From contig NC_044925.1 in assembly GCF_003576645.1 (NCBI RefSeq), forward strand, positions 10,455,776 to 10,519,775: a DNA stretch of 64,000 nt. Direction: 5' to 3'. The notes beneath the pieces are model-generated. The model was not told where the DNA came from, searched no databases, and saw only the letters and a program-made list of their open reading frames with translations. Positions 21,424 through 32,406 of the stretch are shown here, piece by piece. How positions within the stretch are numbered: the stretch's first letter is position 1; every line of letters begins with the position of its first letter. The position numbers were made by a program, and so were the translations under genes. Origin of the DNA: Ipomoea triloba. Lineage: Eukaryota > Streptophyta > Magnoliopsida > Solanales > Convolvulaceae.

Positions 21424-21440
21424 AAGTTTCCACACTTTAG
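21424..21440 (-). other. PPT of the non-autonomous element
   Basis: Minus strand CTAAAGTGTGGAAACTT directly precedes the LTR start TGATAG. The same TAAAGTGTGGAAA core recurs internally at 22584-22596, 22675-22687 and 22854-22866. Confidence 0.85.
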
Positions 21441-23534
21441 TTTTGCTTGTCCTCAAGTTATTCACAATCAAGCCCAAATCATTTAAGTGCCAAAGATAGC
21501 TATGTTACTCAATCAATTAACCAGTGTAGCAAATCTAGGGTGTAGCCAACCAGAGAGGGTGGGATTCCCCAAATTATCTACGAAGGATGGTAACCACATG
21601 CCATTCACTCTAAGAATATACAAACGAAGCAAAACCCCTATGGTCTCATTTGGACAATTCAACATACACACTCTTCACACAACCAAGCATGCAGTCTAAG
21701 TTAGATTTACCTCCAATTTTACAAAGGCATTCAAGCTGAGCCCCCTAGTGGGAACGATGTGCACACCTCAACCAACCAACCACCCTTTATGCCAAAGCCC
21801 TTAAGCATAAAACTAAATGAGGGTAGGGGCATGGACCGCTCACCGCCAATGGCTTGGGCGGGTCCCTCTTTCTTCTCAACCCCCTTGGTAACACCATCGG
21901 GCACTCGACTTCACATGGTGCCCTATGCTTTTTCGAAGATCGGTGCAATGGGTACCCGAATCCAAGCGGGGTGGCTCACCTCCTCTCTATTTTCTTATCT
22001 TCTAGGATAACATCGTTGGGACAACCGACTTCACGTAGAGCTCTACGCTTGTTCGAAGACAGTGCAATGGTTGCCCCAAATCCTAGCAAGACGGCTCACC
22101 TTAGATTTTGCCTCTAGGAGTGGCCAATTTTAGCCTTTTTTCCAAACTTTCTTCATTTCAACCCCTCATGCCTTTTACTTGGGAATCGGGATTTACTCAC
22201 ATTACTCACCATAGGCACACCTTTTGCCCCATGCCCTACTAAGATTAGTTCAATTCCGGGCTTCGCTTTCACTTATCTTTCTAAAATTAAGGGATGCACA
22301 CTCCCACTTCGAGAGATCAATGACTAAGGTCCAAGCAAAATAAGAGGTAAACATCATGTAAGCATACAAGAATTTAAAGCTCATTTGGTCAAAGCAATTG
22401 CTTGGTAAAGAATGGGTACTTCCCAAGGATATTCAAAGAGAAAAACTTTTTATTTTTGGCACATGATTAACATTCTCCCTAGAAAATACGAACAATGGCA
22501 CACTCTCCAAAGGTCAAATACACCCATAGGACAAAACCAATAAATCAATTAAGTAACAAACAATATAAGCACAAGGTGCATCTTTTCCACACTTTAAAAC
22601 AAACATCGTCCTCGATGTTGCCTTGAGGACCAAGTGGAATAAAGGAGCACGACCATTTAAAATCAATCAAACCCTTTCCACACTTTAGAAGTGTTTCTGG
22701 GGTGTGTGGTATCAACAACATAGCATTTTGAGGTTGCAAAATAGCATGTGCTTATCAAGTGCGCAAGGAACGTGTTCAACAGCTCTAGAATTGAAAAACA
22801 GGGCATAAATATTAGAAGGGATAAGAGGTTACAACCAAGTGAGCATCCCTTCCTTTCCACACTTTAAGCTTCCAACATCTATTTAGCCTCCGTTCTCCAC
22901 GCTACATGAAACAATGTTAGTGCAAGAAGACAAGCAATTGAAGTGCAATGGCGTGGTGGAACTCCTTTTATTCTCAATGAAATCATCAAAGCATAAATTC
23001 TAAAACAAGGTAAGTAACTAAAACAAAAGCAACAAGAAAGATATGAAAAACAATATAAGAGATGATTCTTGGCACGACCAAACCTTGGAGATTCCTAAAA
23101 ATTGGAAGAACAAGAGCACAATGCACAACAATTTGTCAGGACCTGTCCACGTGGGCTCCACGCATGGAGGGCCACGTGGATCCGCACTGGAAAGGTTCCA
23201 CATGGGCTCCACACGTGAGGGTCACGTGGAACAGCAGTGCTGAAACTTTTCTCCGTCTCCCAGCTTTTGCCTTCCACTTTTGGTCAATTTCGGCTCAAAT
23301 TTTTCATGGCATAACACCAAGATCACCTGCAATGTTAGCTCAAAAGAAACCAAAGCAAAAACATAACAACAAGCTAACAAAACACAAAAGAAACAATGAA
23401 AAATATGCATAGGATAGACTTAGGGTGCCTCCCAAGAAGCGCCACGTTTAACGTCTTTGGCTAGACACGGTGTGTGCTATCCTTCGAAGCACACCTATTT
23501 CGAGACCTTACCAAGCGTCCCATGAACCTTTGTT
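21441..23534 (-). other. Long 3' non-coding region of the non-autonomous element
   Basis: No credible gene. It holds three extra PPT-like TAAAGTGTGGAAA motifs and a cluster of CACGTG motifs at 23140-23230. Many blocks match the second Athila-related element at 60435-61900, including the stretches around 21840-21900 and 22590-22625. Conservation of non-coding order between the two families suggests cis-acting sequence. Confidence 0.7.
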
Positions 23535-25281
23535 TCAAGGTATGCCCCAAGATGGGGGGGCATCCTTGAATTCCCAACCAAATAAAGGAAGAACAATTTG
23601 CATAGTTGGATGAATTTTAGCCTCACACACCATCCTCAACCCCTCTAGGATGGTGTGAACTTCCCTTATCTCCTTTGTGTCTTCTCCACCCTCAAGGATC
23701 TTTTCATTTTTAGCATAGGGTTGATACCATATCTCCTCATTCCCATTTTCATTTTCAAATTCGGTAACATCACCCCGCTCAACTCTCTCAATTATGTCGA
23801 AAGTGAAAATCCCTTCTTTTTCCACTATCTCCTCTTCATACTCCCTCATATCATCCTCCCACTCAACTATACTCAAAAACTCACCCTCATCCTCACAAGA
23901 ATAAAATGAAGTAGTATCCCCCTCACTCATCAACTCATTGTCAAAAAAGTCTAAGGATTCATCTTCCCAAAAATTGAAACAAACATAATCATCATCAAAC
24001 AAGAGAGAATCCTCATAATTGTCAATCAATGCATCACAAGTTTTTACGGAATCATCCTCCCAAAAATTAAAGCAAGCATAATCATCATTAAACATAAGGG
24101 AGTCCTCCTCACAACCCTCACAAGTATTCATCAAATCATCATCACAAACTTCTATAGAATCATCCTCCCGAAAATAGAAACAAGTATTATTTTGCTCATC
24201 AAGAATACCATCATAAACCATATGGGAGTCATCGACAAAAGTGTCAAAAATACTACTATAAAAAATACTACTATTAAGAATTGTACCGTTTGGATCTTCA
24301 TCCTCCCACACTACCTCAATGTCATCCTCGCTTTTGCTTTCAATCTCCCTTTTTTTGTTGGTTTTCTAACTCGAAAATTGGAACTTCTTCAAGCACCGGG
24401 GTGTCATATAGCATCAGGGTCTTTACTCCCATGATTTCCTTTCTCAACCTCTCTTCTTCACCCTCAACAATGTCACAATCCACCACACCCTCCTCAAATG
24501 ACGGGGGATCTTCTATAAATGGGATGTTAGCTCTTGATGAAATCTTCTTAAAGATCTCCTCCATCATAGACAACACCTTGGTTTCAACTTCTTTCAATGG
24601 TAAGCCTTTCTCCCAGAGGGCAGCAAGATATTCCTTCATTTCACTCTTAATTTCGGCCCTTAAATTGGTTGTGTCCTCCTTGGCCAACTTGATGAATTCT
24701 TTCATTTTCTCTCTTAAGATCTCAATCTCGTCCTTGGGCGGTGGGAGGTAATCACAAGGTGGTCTTTCACAAGGATTGGAGGTAGTAGAATAGGGAATGT
24801 GAGGTGGTGTTTCATAGAAATGTGTAGCATTATTTCCTTCATGAAATTGTGGTGGATGTGGATAATAAGTGTTTGGGTGCTAGGTGAGATATGGATATGA
24901 CTCATGGGTATAGCATGGATGAGGGTTATCACAAGGTGGAGGTTCATCTTTTGAAGGAGTGATGGCTTTTCGTTCTAGTTCATGACTTGGATCAATCATT
25001 TTCATCATCCGGATAAGCTTGTTATCAACACTTTTGAATAAATGATTGAAGCTCAACGAGTCCTCTTTATAAATGGGGAATTGTAGAGGGGGTTCTTTTT
25101 GATAAGGTGGAGGTGGGTGTGCATATGAAGATGGATAAGGATATGGAGGTGGGTAGTGATATGGTGGTAGAGGATAAGCATAGGTAGAATGGGGGTAGTA
25201 GGGATATGGTTGAGGTGGAGTATAGTTCTAAGGATTTCCCTCATGGTGTGGGTAACCATGGGGATACATATAAGCACTCAT
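23535..25281 (-). pseudogene. Unrecognised protein of the non-autonomous element (Tyr/Pro-rich, coiled coil, acidic repeats)
   Basis: Read from an ATG at 25281, about 580 codons, broken by two in-frame stops (near 25229 and 24882) and one frameshift in a run of seven A at about 24350. The N-terminal ~70 residues are rich in Tyr, Pro and His. The middle (24340-24760) is a charged, coiled-coil-like region (KEDTTNLRAEIKSEMKEYL). The C-terminal part (23535-24311) has three or four acidic repeats built on DDYxCFNFWEDDS, then a Glu-rich stretch ending in an aromatic tail. There is no zinc knuckle or enzyme motif. It occupies the gag position, so a structural or packaging role is possible, but I do not recognise the family. 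Confidence 0.7.
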
Positions 25282-25519
25282 TAGCAAGCTTTCAAATGAT
25301 TTTCAACAAAAATTTCCTGCACAAAGCTTAACCAAACAATAATTCTTTGCAACTAAAAGTAGTTGCAAGTGAGCAACAAGATATTCAAGACAATTAAGCT
25401 CACTTCTTCAATCAACCAACAAAAATAAGAAAACAAATTAAGCAAAAACAAAACGCAATTCAAGAACTCTTAACAATCAACTTCCTAAATGTCAAACACA
25501 ATTCAAAAACCGTTTGCCA

Positions 25520-25537
25520 TCCCCGGCAACGACGCTA
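25520..25537 (-). other. PBS resembling tRNA-Asp site
   Basis: Minus strand TAGCGTCGTTGCCGGGGA differs at two positions from TGGCGCCGTTGCCGGGGA, the tRNA-Asp-type site found in the Gypsy at 33989-34006. It lies three bases from the LTR border at 25541. Confidence 0.85.
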
Positions 25538-25540
25538 TTT

Positions 25541-26886
25541 TGATGTTGTAGTTTTAGTGGTGGTGGAAGGTAGGTGATAAAACGAGGAAGAAGTTCCCCG
25601 AGTGTCGTGTTCTCAAGGATAAAAAATTGGAGTTGAATTATGTGTTGGCATTTAGGAGGTTAAGAAATAAGAGTTACATGAATGGCTAGAAAACAAAACA
25701 ATCATAAAGACAAGGAGAAGCAATGGTAAGCTAAGGGAAACAATGAAAAGGAACGAGGATTGGAAGTCTTAGCTAGCTCATGCGGTTGATCCTACTAAGG
25801 GGATTATAGACAATGTGATTCAGACTCAAACTAGGGAGCACGACACCATCACCGAGTACACTCGGACTCTGAAGTCCTCATTCGGTTGGGGCATTTCATC
25901 AAACACTTGGTCTACCACTCCTCCCAGACCTCATCCTCTCAGATTAAGGGCGGGGATGTGGTTGATTCGGACTCGTGTGGATCCGCTATCGAGCAATCCA
26001 CACTTTCCCTAACTTTGCTACCTAATGTGGCCACAATTAGGCATAAATCAAGTCAATCATCAACCAAACAAGACAATAGAACCCTAATTCATCGTCTCTA
26101 CAATCAATTGGAAGTGTTTCAACAAATCAACCACATTAACTAGGTTGGGCAACCAATCGCCTAAACTAATCTATGCAATCATCATTCAAATCAAAAGAAG
26201 AAAACCTAAATCAATCTAGAGAAATGTAATTTGCAATAGGAAATGAAATTAAAATGAGATTAAAAGTAGAATTCACATAGGAAATATGAATTACAATCTT
26301 CAAATCAACATTGATCTTCAATCCTTCAACAATTTGGAAATCTAAGTGTTTCTCTCTCTAAAATGCTCTCTAAGAATTGCAAATCTAAAAGTGTAAAACT
26401 CTCAAAATGATCTAACCTCCTGGAAATTTCTAACTAGCTTCCTTAAATAGCCTTCCCAAAATTGCCCTCTTTAATTTTCCTTCCGCATGTCCTGTCCATG
26501 TGTAGATCCACGCGTGGAGTGCCGCGTGGACACACATTTGAATTATTCCACGTGTAATCCACGCGTGGAGGCTGCGTCGACCCAAAATTGGCCTTTGTTG
26601 TCTGCTTCTAGGTTGTAGCCCTTGAAGTTATGGTTCCATAGCAACTTGCCTCACCTCAATTGGACAATCCTAGCTCCGGTTATGCCCGTTTTACCGAGCT
26701 GTCACCAGAATGCCCTACGAAATTTCAGCTTGTGCATTTTTTAGCAAACGCACCCTCAATTAGTTCTTAAACCTATATGCGATGAAAATGAGCTATTCTA
26801 GCAAGTTTTAGGCCTAAAGGACTTCAATTGTAGCATATTATACTCCTAATTACCCCTCAAAACTTGGCTATCTTTAGCACTTATCA
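25541..26886 (-). repeat. 5' LTR of the non-autonomous element
   Basis: 1346 bp, minus-strand ends TGATAAGTGC ... CTACAACATCA. It is clearly homologous along its length to 20166-21423, with scattered substitutions and a few indels, so the insertion is older than the Gypsy at 32407. The CACGCGTGG/CCACGTG cluster recurs at 26505-26580. Confidence 0.93.
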
Positions 26887-28082
26887 GTAAAAATTAAAGC
26901 TTGGGTAATAGAATGAGATGCAAGCAATAAGTAATGCAAGTAAGTAAAGAGAGAGAGTGTGTGTGTGTTTATAGTGGTTTGGCTGTAAAGAAGCCTACTC
27001 CACTCTTCTTCACGACCCGTGAAGGATTGCACTAATCACTCCGTTAGTACAATATCACCATCAAGTCTGCCTCCTTGATCACAAAGCTTGACAGCAAACT
27101 TGCACCACAGGTTTTTCAACTCCTCGAGTTTACTCCGTCTCTTTCTACTTTTCTAAGTAGAGAGTGTTGTTTGAAGAAAGGGTTTCTTCTTTTCTCCAAC
27201 TGAAATCTTGGCGTGGATGAATTTAATATGATCGTTGAAGCGGCTCAAGATTTCTTTGAGTTCTAGATGTGAACTTTGTAGCTTAATATCTCTTCTCAAT
27301 CACTGGTAGCTTGTTACTCGTAAACTTAAACTTTTTCGAAAGCTTGTATGTTCTTAGAATGACCAGGACCTCCTTCTGAAAGGGAATGGGGGGTATTTAT
27401 AGGTGAGGAATTTTGTCCCATTGGAGAGAAGACAGAATTTCAAACCACCTTTACTAGTGAGTAATAACCGTTGGGTATTGAGCCCATGTGGGTGTTAGTA
27501 CTTTCTAGTCATTTTATCCTTAACTCATGCAGACTTTTTGTCCTATAGTTCAGCACAAAAGGACATGACATTTAATGAAATTTGACTTTGGGATTTGTTC
27601 CTAGGACTCGGTTAGTCCAATACAAAACATCCCACACTCAAGGCTGTAAACAAAGAATCGCTCAAAGAATGTTCTGGCTTGTCCAATCGAATCGTGTAAC
27701 AACTCATGCCTTTGAAGCTCAACCACGAATGTTTGACTTTATCATTTGTCCCATAACTCCTCGAATGATCGTTCTTTATCATTCGGCCTTCATAAACTCA
27801 AGAGGTAGACCCTTCCATGGTTCGGTCTCTTAGCAACCTCTTGGCCTTGTCTTCTCATCTTCAGGTCTTCAAGTCTTATAACTCGTCCATGATGCTAAAA
27901 AGTTGAGAATTATCAACGCGGGTTAAGTGAGGTAAGTATTAGTTGCTGTCTGCAAGTACATGCTGGCTTCTCTTCTAATTAACGATTCGTTCGACTTAAC
28001 AGCTTGACCCGACAAACGAATTGAGGGGTCTAAACTCCTATGTTTGGTATCATCAAAATGTAAGTACAAAGGGTTTCTAGCA

Positions 28083-28934
28083 CTATATGTCCCTAAACAT
28101 AAACGGTAATGTTTATAAATACTAAATTAAATGTACATAATGTGTATTTCTAGTTATTCAGTCTATAGTAAGTTCATAATATTCCGCCTATATTTTCATA
28201 AACATTATATTGTAGACGCATCATGTTTAATAACATTCATCATGTACTGCATTCATAATATTTGTTGCAAAGTGCCTAAATTTCATTACAAATCACGATT
28301 TGCAACTGAATTTACAATGCAATGCATTCCATTGGTAAAACGCTCGTTGTAACTCAATTGCAACGAAATTCTAGTTTAGTTGCAAACTTTGCAATGGTCT
28401 TTTCCGTTGCAAATTTTGCAACTGATTAAGTTCTATTGCAATGTATGCAACAATTTTTAATCACTAATATAGTAATATTAACACTCATGCCACAAGTTAA
28501 AAAAAAAACAAAATTTTACAACAAACAAACCCTAACGAAAGTATAATGCACTACAACTAACAACATAATGCACCAAAACTACAACAGCGATGCATTGACA
28601 CAATAACACCAATACACAAATACGGCATCTACAAGCCGCAGCCACCACCGCAACAAACAATCACTTCCACACTACCTTACAACATTTGCCACCGCAATAC
28701 ACTACTACACCAATGCAACTGCCCCACCGTATCAACATATAACCCCTATTGAGTGTTGTCGAAACCGGTGCTGTTGAAAGTCACAGGCATAGACAACGGT
28801 TGTCTTTAATAGAAGTGTTGCGTCAAAGATAACGATTTTGTCCAAAACTGTTGTCTTTTACACAAAAGAACACACTTTTGTCAAAAACTGTTGTCTTTTT
28901 TTTATTGTCATCTATGTGCATTTTTCTTGTAGTG
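28083..28934. mobile_element. CACTA-like transposon end (fragment)
   Basis: The right edge at 28934 reads, reversed, CACTACAAGAAAAATGCACA, the typical CACTA (En/Spm) terminus. Subterminal copies of AAACTGTTGTCTTT-like and TTGCAAATTTTGCAA-like motifs lie at 28370-28900. No matching left terminus and no transposase were found, so the left boundary is uncertain. 28083-28300 is AT-rich with no visible feature. Confidence 0.6.
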
Positions 28935-29339
28935 ATGGTATTCATGAAACTTGTATCCCTTTAAGTTTTTTTCCAATGGCGTAAGAATCACCTGATTTGG
29001 ACATTCATATGTTGAGATATGGTCGAAATACTGAGCAATAAACAAGTTGTGCGAGAATCGCAATGCCTTAATATTTTGCTCCACTTTTGCCTTGGCTTGT
29101 CATTGTGATCAAAGCCATTGAAGACACCACTCTTTCGTTCTCTAAGAGGTGTTGCATCCATCTCCTTAGCTTCATATTGACTCCCATTAACTTGAGATTC
29201 ATTCAAAATGCCTTGAAAATAAACAATTGTCTTCAAATAAACAATTTATGCATCAAAAGATATAAACATATGAATTAAGACACATTTTGCATAAAATCAT
29301 ATTATTTTCACTCAAAATAGGTCTATATATGGGGTAAAA
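28935..29339. other. Unassigned stretch between CACTA end and minisatellite
   Basis: A short minus-strand frame at 28988-29236 has protein-like charge but no recognised motif and no splice context. It may be a fragment of a transposase or of a host gene. Nothing else is supported. Confidence 0.3.
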
Positions 29340-29866
29340 ATTGACATGAATGCTCATCAGTCGCCATGCCTCGTTTACCCCCGTCTTCATAGCCTTGGGC
29401 CGCTATGCCTCCTTTGTCCCCATTACCTAGGGCTACAATGCCTCATTTATCCCCAATTGTCTTAGGCTACCATGTCTCCTTCATTGCCTATTGCCTTAGG
29501 CCACAGTGCCTTCTTCACGCCCCCTCCCCATTGCCTTGAGCCTCTATGCCTCCTTCACCCCCCATTGCCTTAGGTCGCTATGCCTCTTTCACCTCCCCAT
29601 CCCTTGAGACACAATGTCTCCTTCACCCCCTTGCCTTGGGGTGTCATGCATCTTTCGCCCCCCATTACCTTGGGCCGCCATGTCTCCTTCACCCCCCATT
29701 GCCTTAGGGTGCCATGCCTCCTTCATCTCCCCATTGCCTTTAGCCACAATGTCTCCTTCACCCCCTTGCCATGGGCCATTATGCCTCCTTCGCCCCCATT
29801 ACCTTGGGCCGCCATGCCTCCTTCACCCCCTCCCTTTCCTTGGGTCATCATGTCCTCTTCACCCCC
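29340..29866 (+). repeat. GC-rich minisatellite (~40-45 bp degenerate unit, about 12 copies)
   Basis: The unit is approximately GCCATGCCTCCTTCACCCCC followed by CATTGCCTTGGGCC, with copies varying in length and sequence. The open frames across it come only from the repeat. Pyrimidine-rich on this strand. Confidence 0.85.
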
Positions 29867-30136
29867 TAGGGGTGTCAATGCGAGTTGGCCCGCCCCATTA
29901 GACCCTTTCATCCCGAGTTGTAATTTTTATGGGTTTTTGTAGGCTATCTCGTGAAGTCTACAGTTTAGAATTTTTCAACCCTAGCTTGCCTCATGCGGTT
30001 TAGCCCTCGGGCCAACTTGAAAATTTTCAAAAAAAAAATTATAGTTTTATTCTATATTCTAATAATTCAAGCTAAATAATATTAATTTTTTTATTTAGAA
30101 ATTAAAAATTTTTAATTTTTAATGTTTAGTGTTATT

Positions 30137-30186
<50 letters not shown>

Positions 30187-30301
30187 CATAGCCCATCAAC
30201 CCGCGCGGGCCAAGTCTACGAGGCCCGTATTTTTGTTGGTCAAACATTTTTGGCCTTTGTTGGGAATGGCCTGCAGGTTGCAACCCACTTTGACACCTCT
30301 A
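29867..30301. mobile_element. hAT-like MITE
   Basis: Ends TAGGGGTGTCAATG and (reversed) TAGAGGTGTCAAAGT form inverted repeats of the hAT TAGGGGTG class. Flanks TTCACCCC and TTTACCCC differ at one position, an approximate 8-bp TSD. An (AT)n microsatellite fills 30138-30185. No transposase. Confidence 0.65.
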
Positions 30302-30809
30302 TTTTACCCCCCCCCCCTACTTTTGGGCTGACAAGCCTCCTTCCCTTTCCCAACCTCTACTAGACTCGATTGTTATGCCATGGAACTCTATGTTCACAAT
30401 TTTAGAACTTTATGTTCACAATTACAGGACTCTATATTCACAATTTCATAACTCTATATTCATAATTTAATAACTCTATATTCGTAACTCTATATTCAAT
30501 ACAGCACAATTTTTGAATCTATATAACAAAATTGTAAATATAGTGTTCAAAAATTGTGATTATTGAGTAATGTAATTTTGTATATTGAGATCTAAAATTG
30601 TGAATATAGAGTTTTAAAATTGTTAACATAGATCCGGTTCCACTTTGTAAGGTGGACCAAGGTCCATATCATAATTTGCCTTCTAGACTTGTTCACAAAC
30701 CACACATGACCATCACCACCAAATGCCACATGAATTTCTGTTCTATTAGTAATATTACACGGTGATTATAATAGTGTTCAATTCGACACTATATTTTAAA
30801 AATTGCTAT
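30302..30809. repeat. AT-rich short tandem and inverted repeats
   Basis: About 30385-30500 holds five or six copies of a ~20-bp unit like AACTCTATATTCACAATTT. Reversed copies (TTGTGAATATAGAGTTTTAA) lie at 30597-30620, so the stretch can fold back. A MITE remnant is possible, but no clean ends were found. 30640-30809 shows nothing further. Confidence 0.45.
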
Positions 30810-30840
30810 TGTTTTTTTTTAAGGGAAAGAAACCAATTCA

Positions 30841-32355
30841 TTAATAATCAATCAAATGCGAGATACAAATCGGAGGCACAGACACCCACGACCCTAGACT
30901 AGACAAAGAACCAGTTGCCCGTGCTAACACATGAGCTACGTGATTCGCTGACCTCATGACATGGTGAACAGACACGTTCCCAATGTCAGAAGAAATGGAC
31001 CGACATTGCATTACAATCAAACCAACACAAGAGAGATCTAAAGAAGTAGCGTTAAAACTATAACAAAAACTTAGACAATCAAACTCAAGCAACAAATTAT
31101 TAAATCCACGAGCCTTTAACCATGCTAGTGCCTCTTTAACCGCCATTGATTCAGCCAAGAAAGGATCTCTACCACACTCCAACCGAGCACCATAGGCAGC
31201 AACAAATTTACCTTCATGGTTCCGAACAACAGCACCAAATCCGGCCCCATCATAAAAAATAGCTGCATCAACATTGCATTTAAGCTTATTGATTGGCAGA
31301 AGAATCCATGAACCACTATTTGTATCAATGACAGTAGATGTAGATGTTTTAGAGTATGTATCAAACCAAAGTGAACTCACCACTTCAACTTGTCGTCGCA
31401 CAGCAAAAGGCAACGGCGCAATGTCTTTCCAGACCAAATCATTCCAGCAAGCCCAAATTGACCACATATGCGCTACCATCTGCACCGTAACCAGCGTCAC
31501 AGGCTTTCGCAACTCACGGTTAATAATTTTTGTTAACGAGCCATTGTTCATAACATCAAAAACACCTCAAACATGGTTCACTACTGCACAATCACAAAAA
31601 ATATGCTCCATCGTCTCCAATTCCTCTGGATAGAACAGACAGCCACCACCCGCCCAAACATGCCTCTTCTTTAATATTTCGCGAACAGGAAGAACATGGC
31701 GCATACACCTCCAGAGGAAATTCTTCACTTTAGGCGGAACTGGCAAAGACCATAAATTCTTCCTCTCGATAAAATGCAACTGTGGGTCAAGATGGAGGGA
31801 AGAGGCCGTCAGTAGCTTATAACCATGCCGCACTGAATACATACCCCGGATGTTGCCTTTCCATCTCCATGTATCTTTAATCTGCGGGGAAATAGGGGTG
31901 GATAGAATTTGATGAATATCACTGTCTAGGAACAAATCATTAAAAACCTCTAAGTCACACTCACCTAATTCATTTAACAGACCACTCACTGGTGCGACTC
32001 TTAGCTCTTCAATGATAGGAGTATACAGTGCAGAGTTCGTGGAATCAGCAAGCCAAGGCAATCCCCATATTTTAGTATCAGCCCCATCACCTACCCTTCG
32101 GACCACACCTTCACTAAGCAGAGGGTTCCCTGCAATAATGCTTCGCCATATGTAGCTCAAATTATTACCGAGCAGGCTGCTCATAAAATCAGATGATGGA
32201 TAGTAACGTGCCTTGAGAAGTTTGCCCACAAGCGAGTCCGGATATATCAACAAGCGCCATCCTTGCTTAGCCAAAAGGGCTAAGTTAAATTCATGCAGTC
32301 GTTTAAAGCCTAGGCCTCCATAACTCTTCGGCAGACACAGTCGAGCCCAACTCAA
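30841..32355 (-). pseudogene. LINE ORF2 C-terminal part: zf-RVT and RNase H
   Basis: 32355 down to 31567 carries the region after RT (SWARLCLPKSYGGLGFK) and the zinc-binding RT-associated domain (NLWSLPVPPKVKNFLWR and HIFCDC). A TGA at 31567-31569 interrupts it in frame, after which 31551 to 30841 continues with a plant-type RNase H (CNVDAAIFYDGAGFGAVVRN, then AESMAVKEAL and ANHVAHVLAR). RNase H removes the RNA strand during target-primed reverse transcription. The single nonsense change and one frameshift elsewhere make ORF2 non-functional. Confidence 0.9.
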
Positions 32356-32401
32356 CCATGAAATTCCCTTGTGATTCGCACCACCACTCTCCCACCAGAA
32401 T

Positions 32402-32406
32402 CGGTT
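32402..32406 (+). repeat. TSD CGGTT (left copy)
   Basis: CGGTT at 32402-32406 matches CGGTT at 42755-42759 exactly, flanking the Gypsy element inserted in the LINE. Confidence 0.95.

Larger units (their letters stand above)
20166..26886 (-). mobile_element. 6.7-kb non-autonomous LTR retrotransposon (LARD-like) with TSD GTAAA
   Basis: Direct LTRs at 20166-21423 and 25541-26886, tRNA-Asp-like PBS at 25520-25537, PPT at 21424-21440, all on the minus strand. GTAAA flanks it exactly (20161-20165 and 26887-26891). The 4.1-kb internal region has no protease, integrase or RT. It encodes only an unrecognised protein (23535-25281). PBS and PPT-side sequences match the Athila-type Gypsy at 32407-42754, which suggests mobilisation by Athila-like enzymes; that last step is inference. 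Confidence 0.92.
13735..28082 (-). mobile_element. Old, decayed Copia element with three nested insertions
   Basis: After removing the insertions at 14372-16175, 16893-17458 and 20166-26886, the minus strand reads LTR (19963-28082 in two pieces), PBS remnant, gag remnants, then protease/integrase remnants ending at about 13735. Reverse transcriptase, RNase H and the 3' LTR are missing on the left. The protein remnants resemble those of the intact element at 5888-11181 but with many stops and frameshifts. The removal of each TSD copy restores continuous homology, which fixes the order of events. Confidence 0.85.
19963..28082 (-). repeat. 5' LTR of the decayed Copia, split by a nested element
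   Basis: 19963-20165 starts TGTTGGTCCCGAAT like the intact LTRs. After the insertion (20166-26886) and its TSD copy (26887-26891) it resumes at 26892 and shares short blocks such as GTGGTTTGGCTG with them. It ends near 28082 where TTTCTAGCA corresponds to the TTCCTAACA of the intact LTR. The LTR without its insertion is about 1.4 kb. Confidence 0.8.

Noticed and set aside
29580..29942. Open frames rich in Pro and Ser on the plus strand
   Set aside because: They are translations of the C-rich minisatellite in several frames at once and lack start context or homology.
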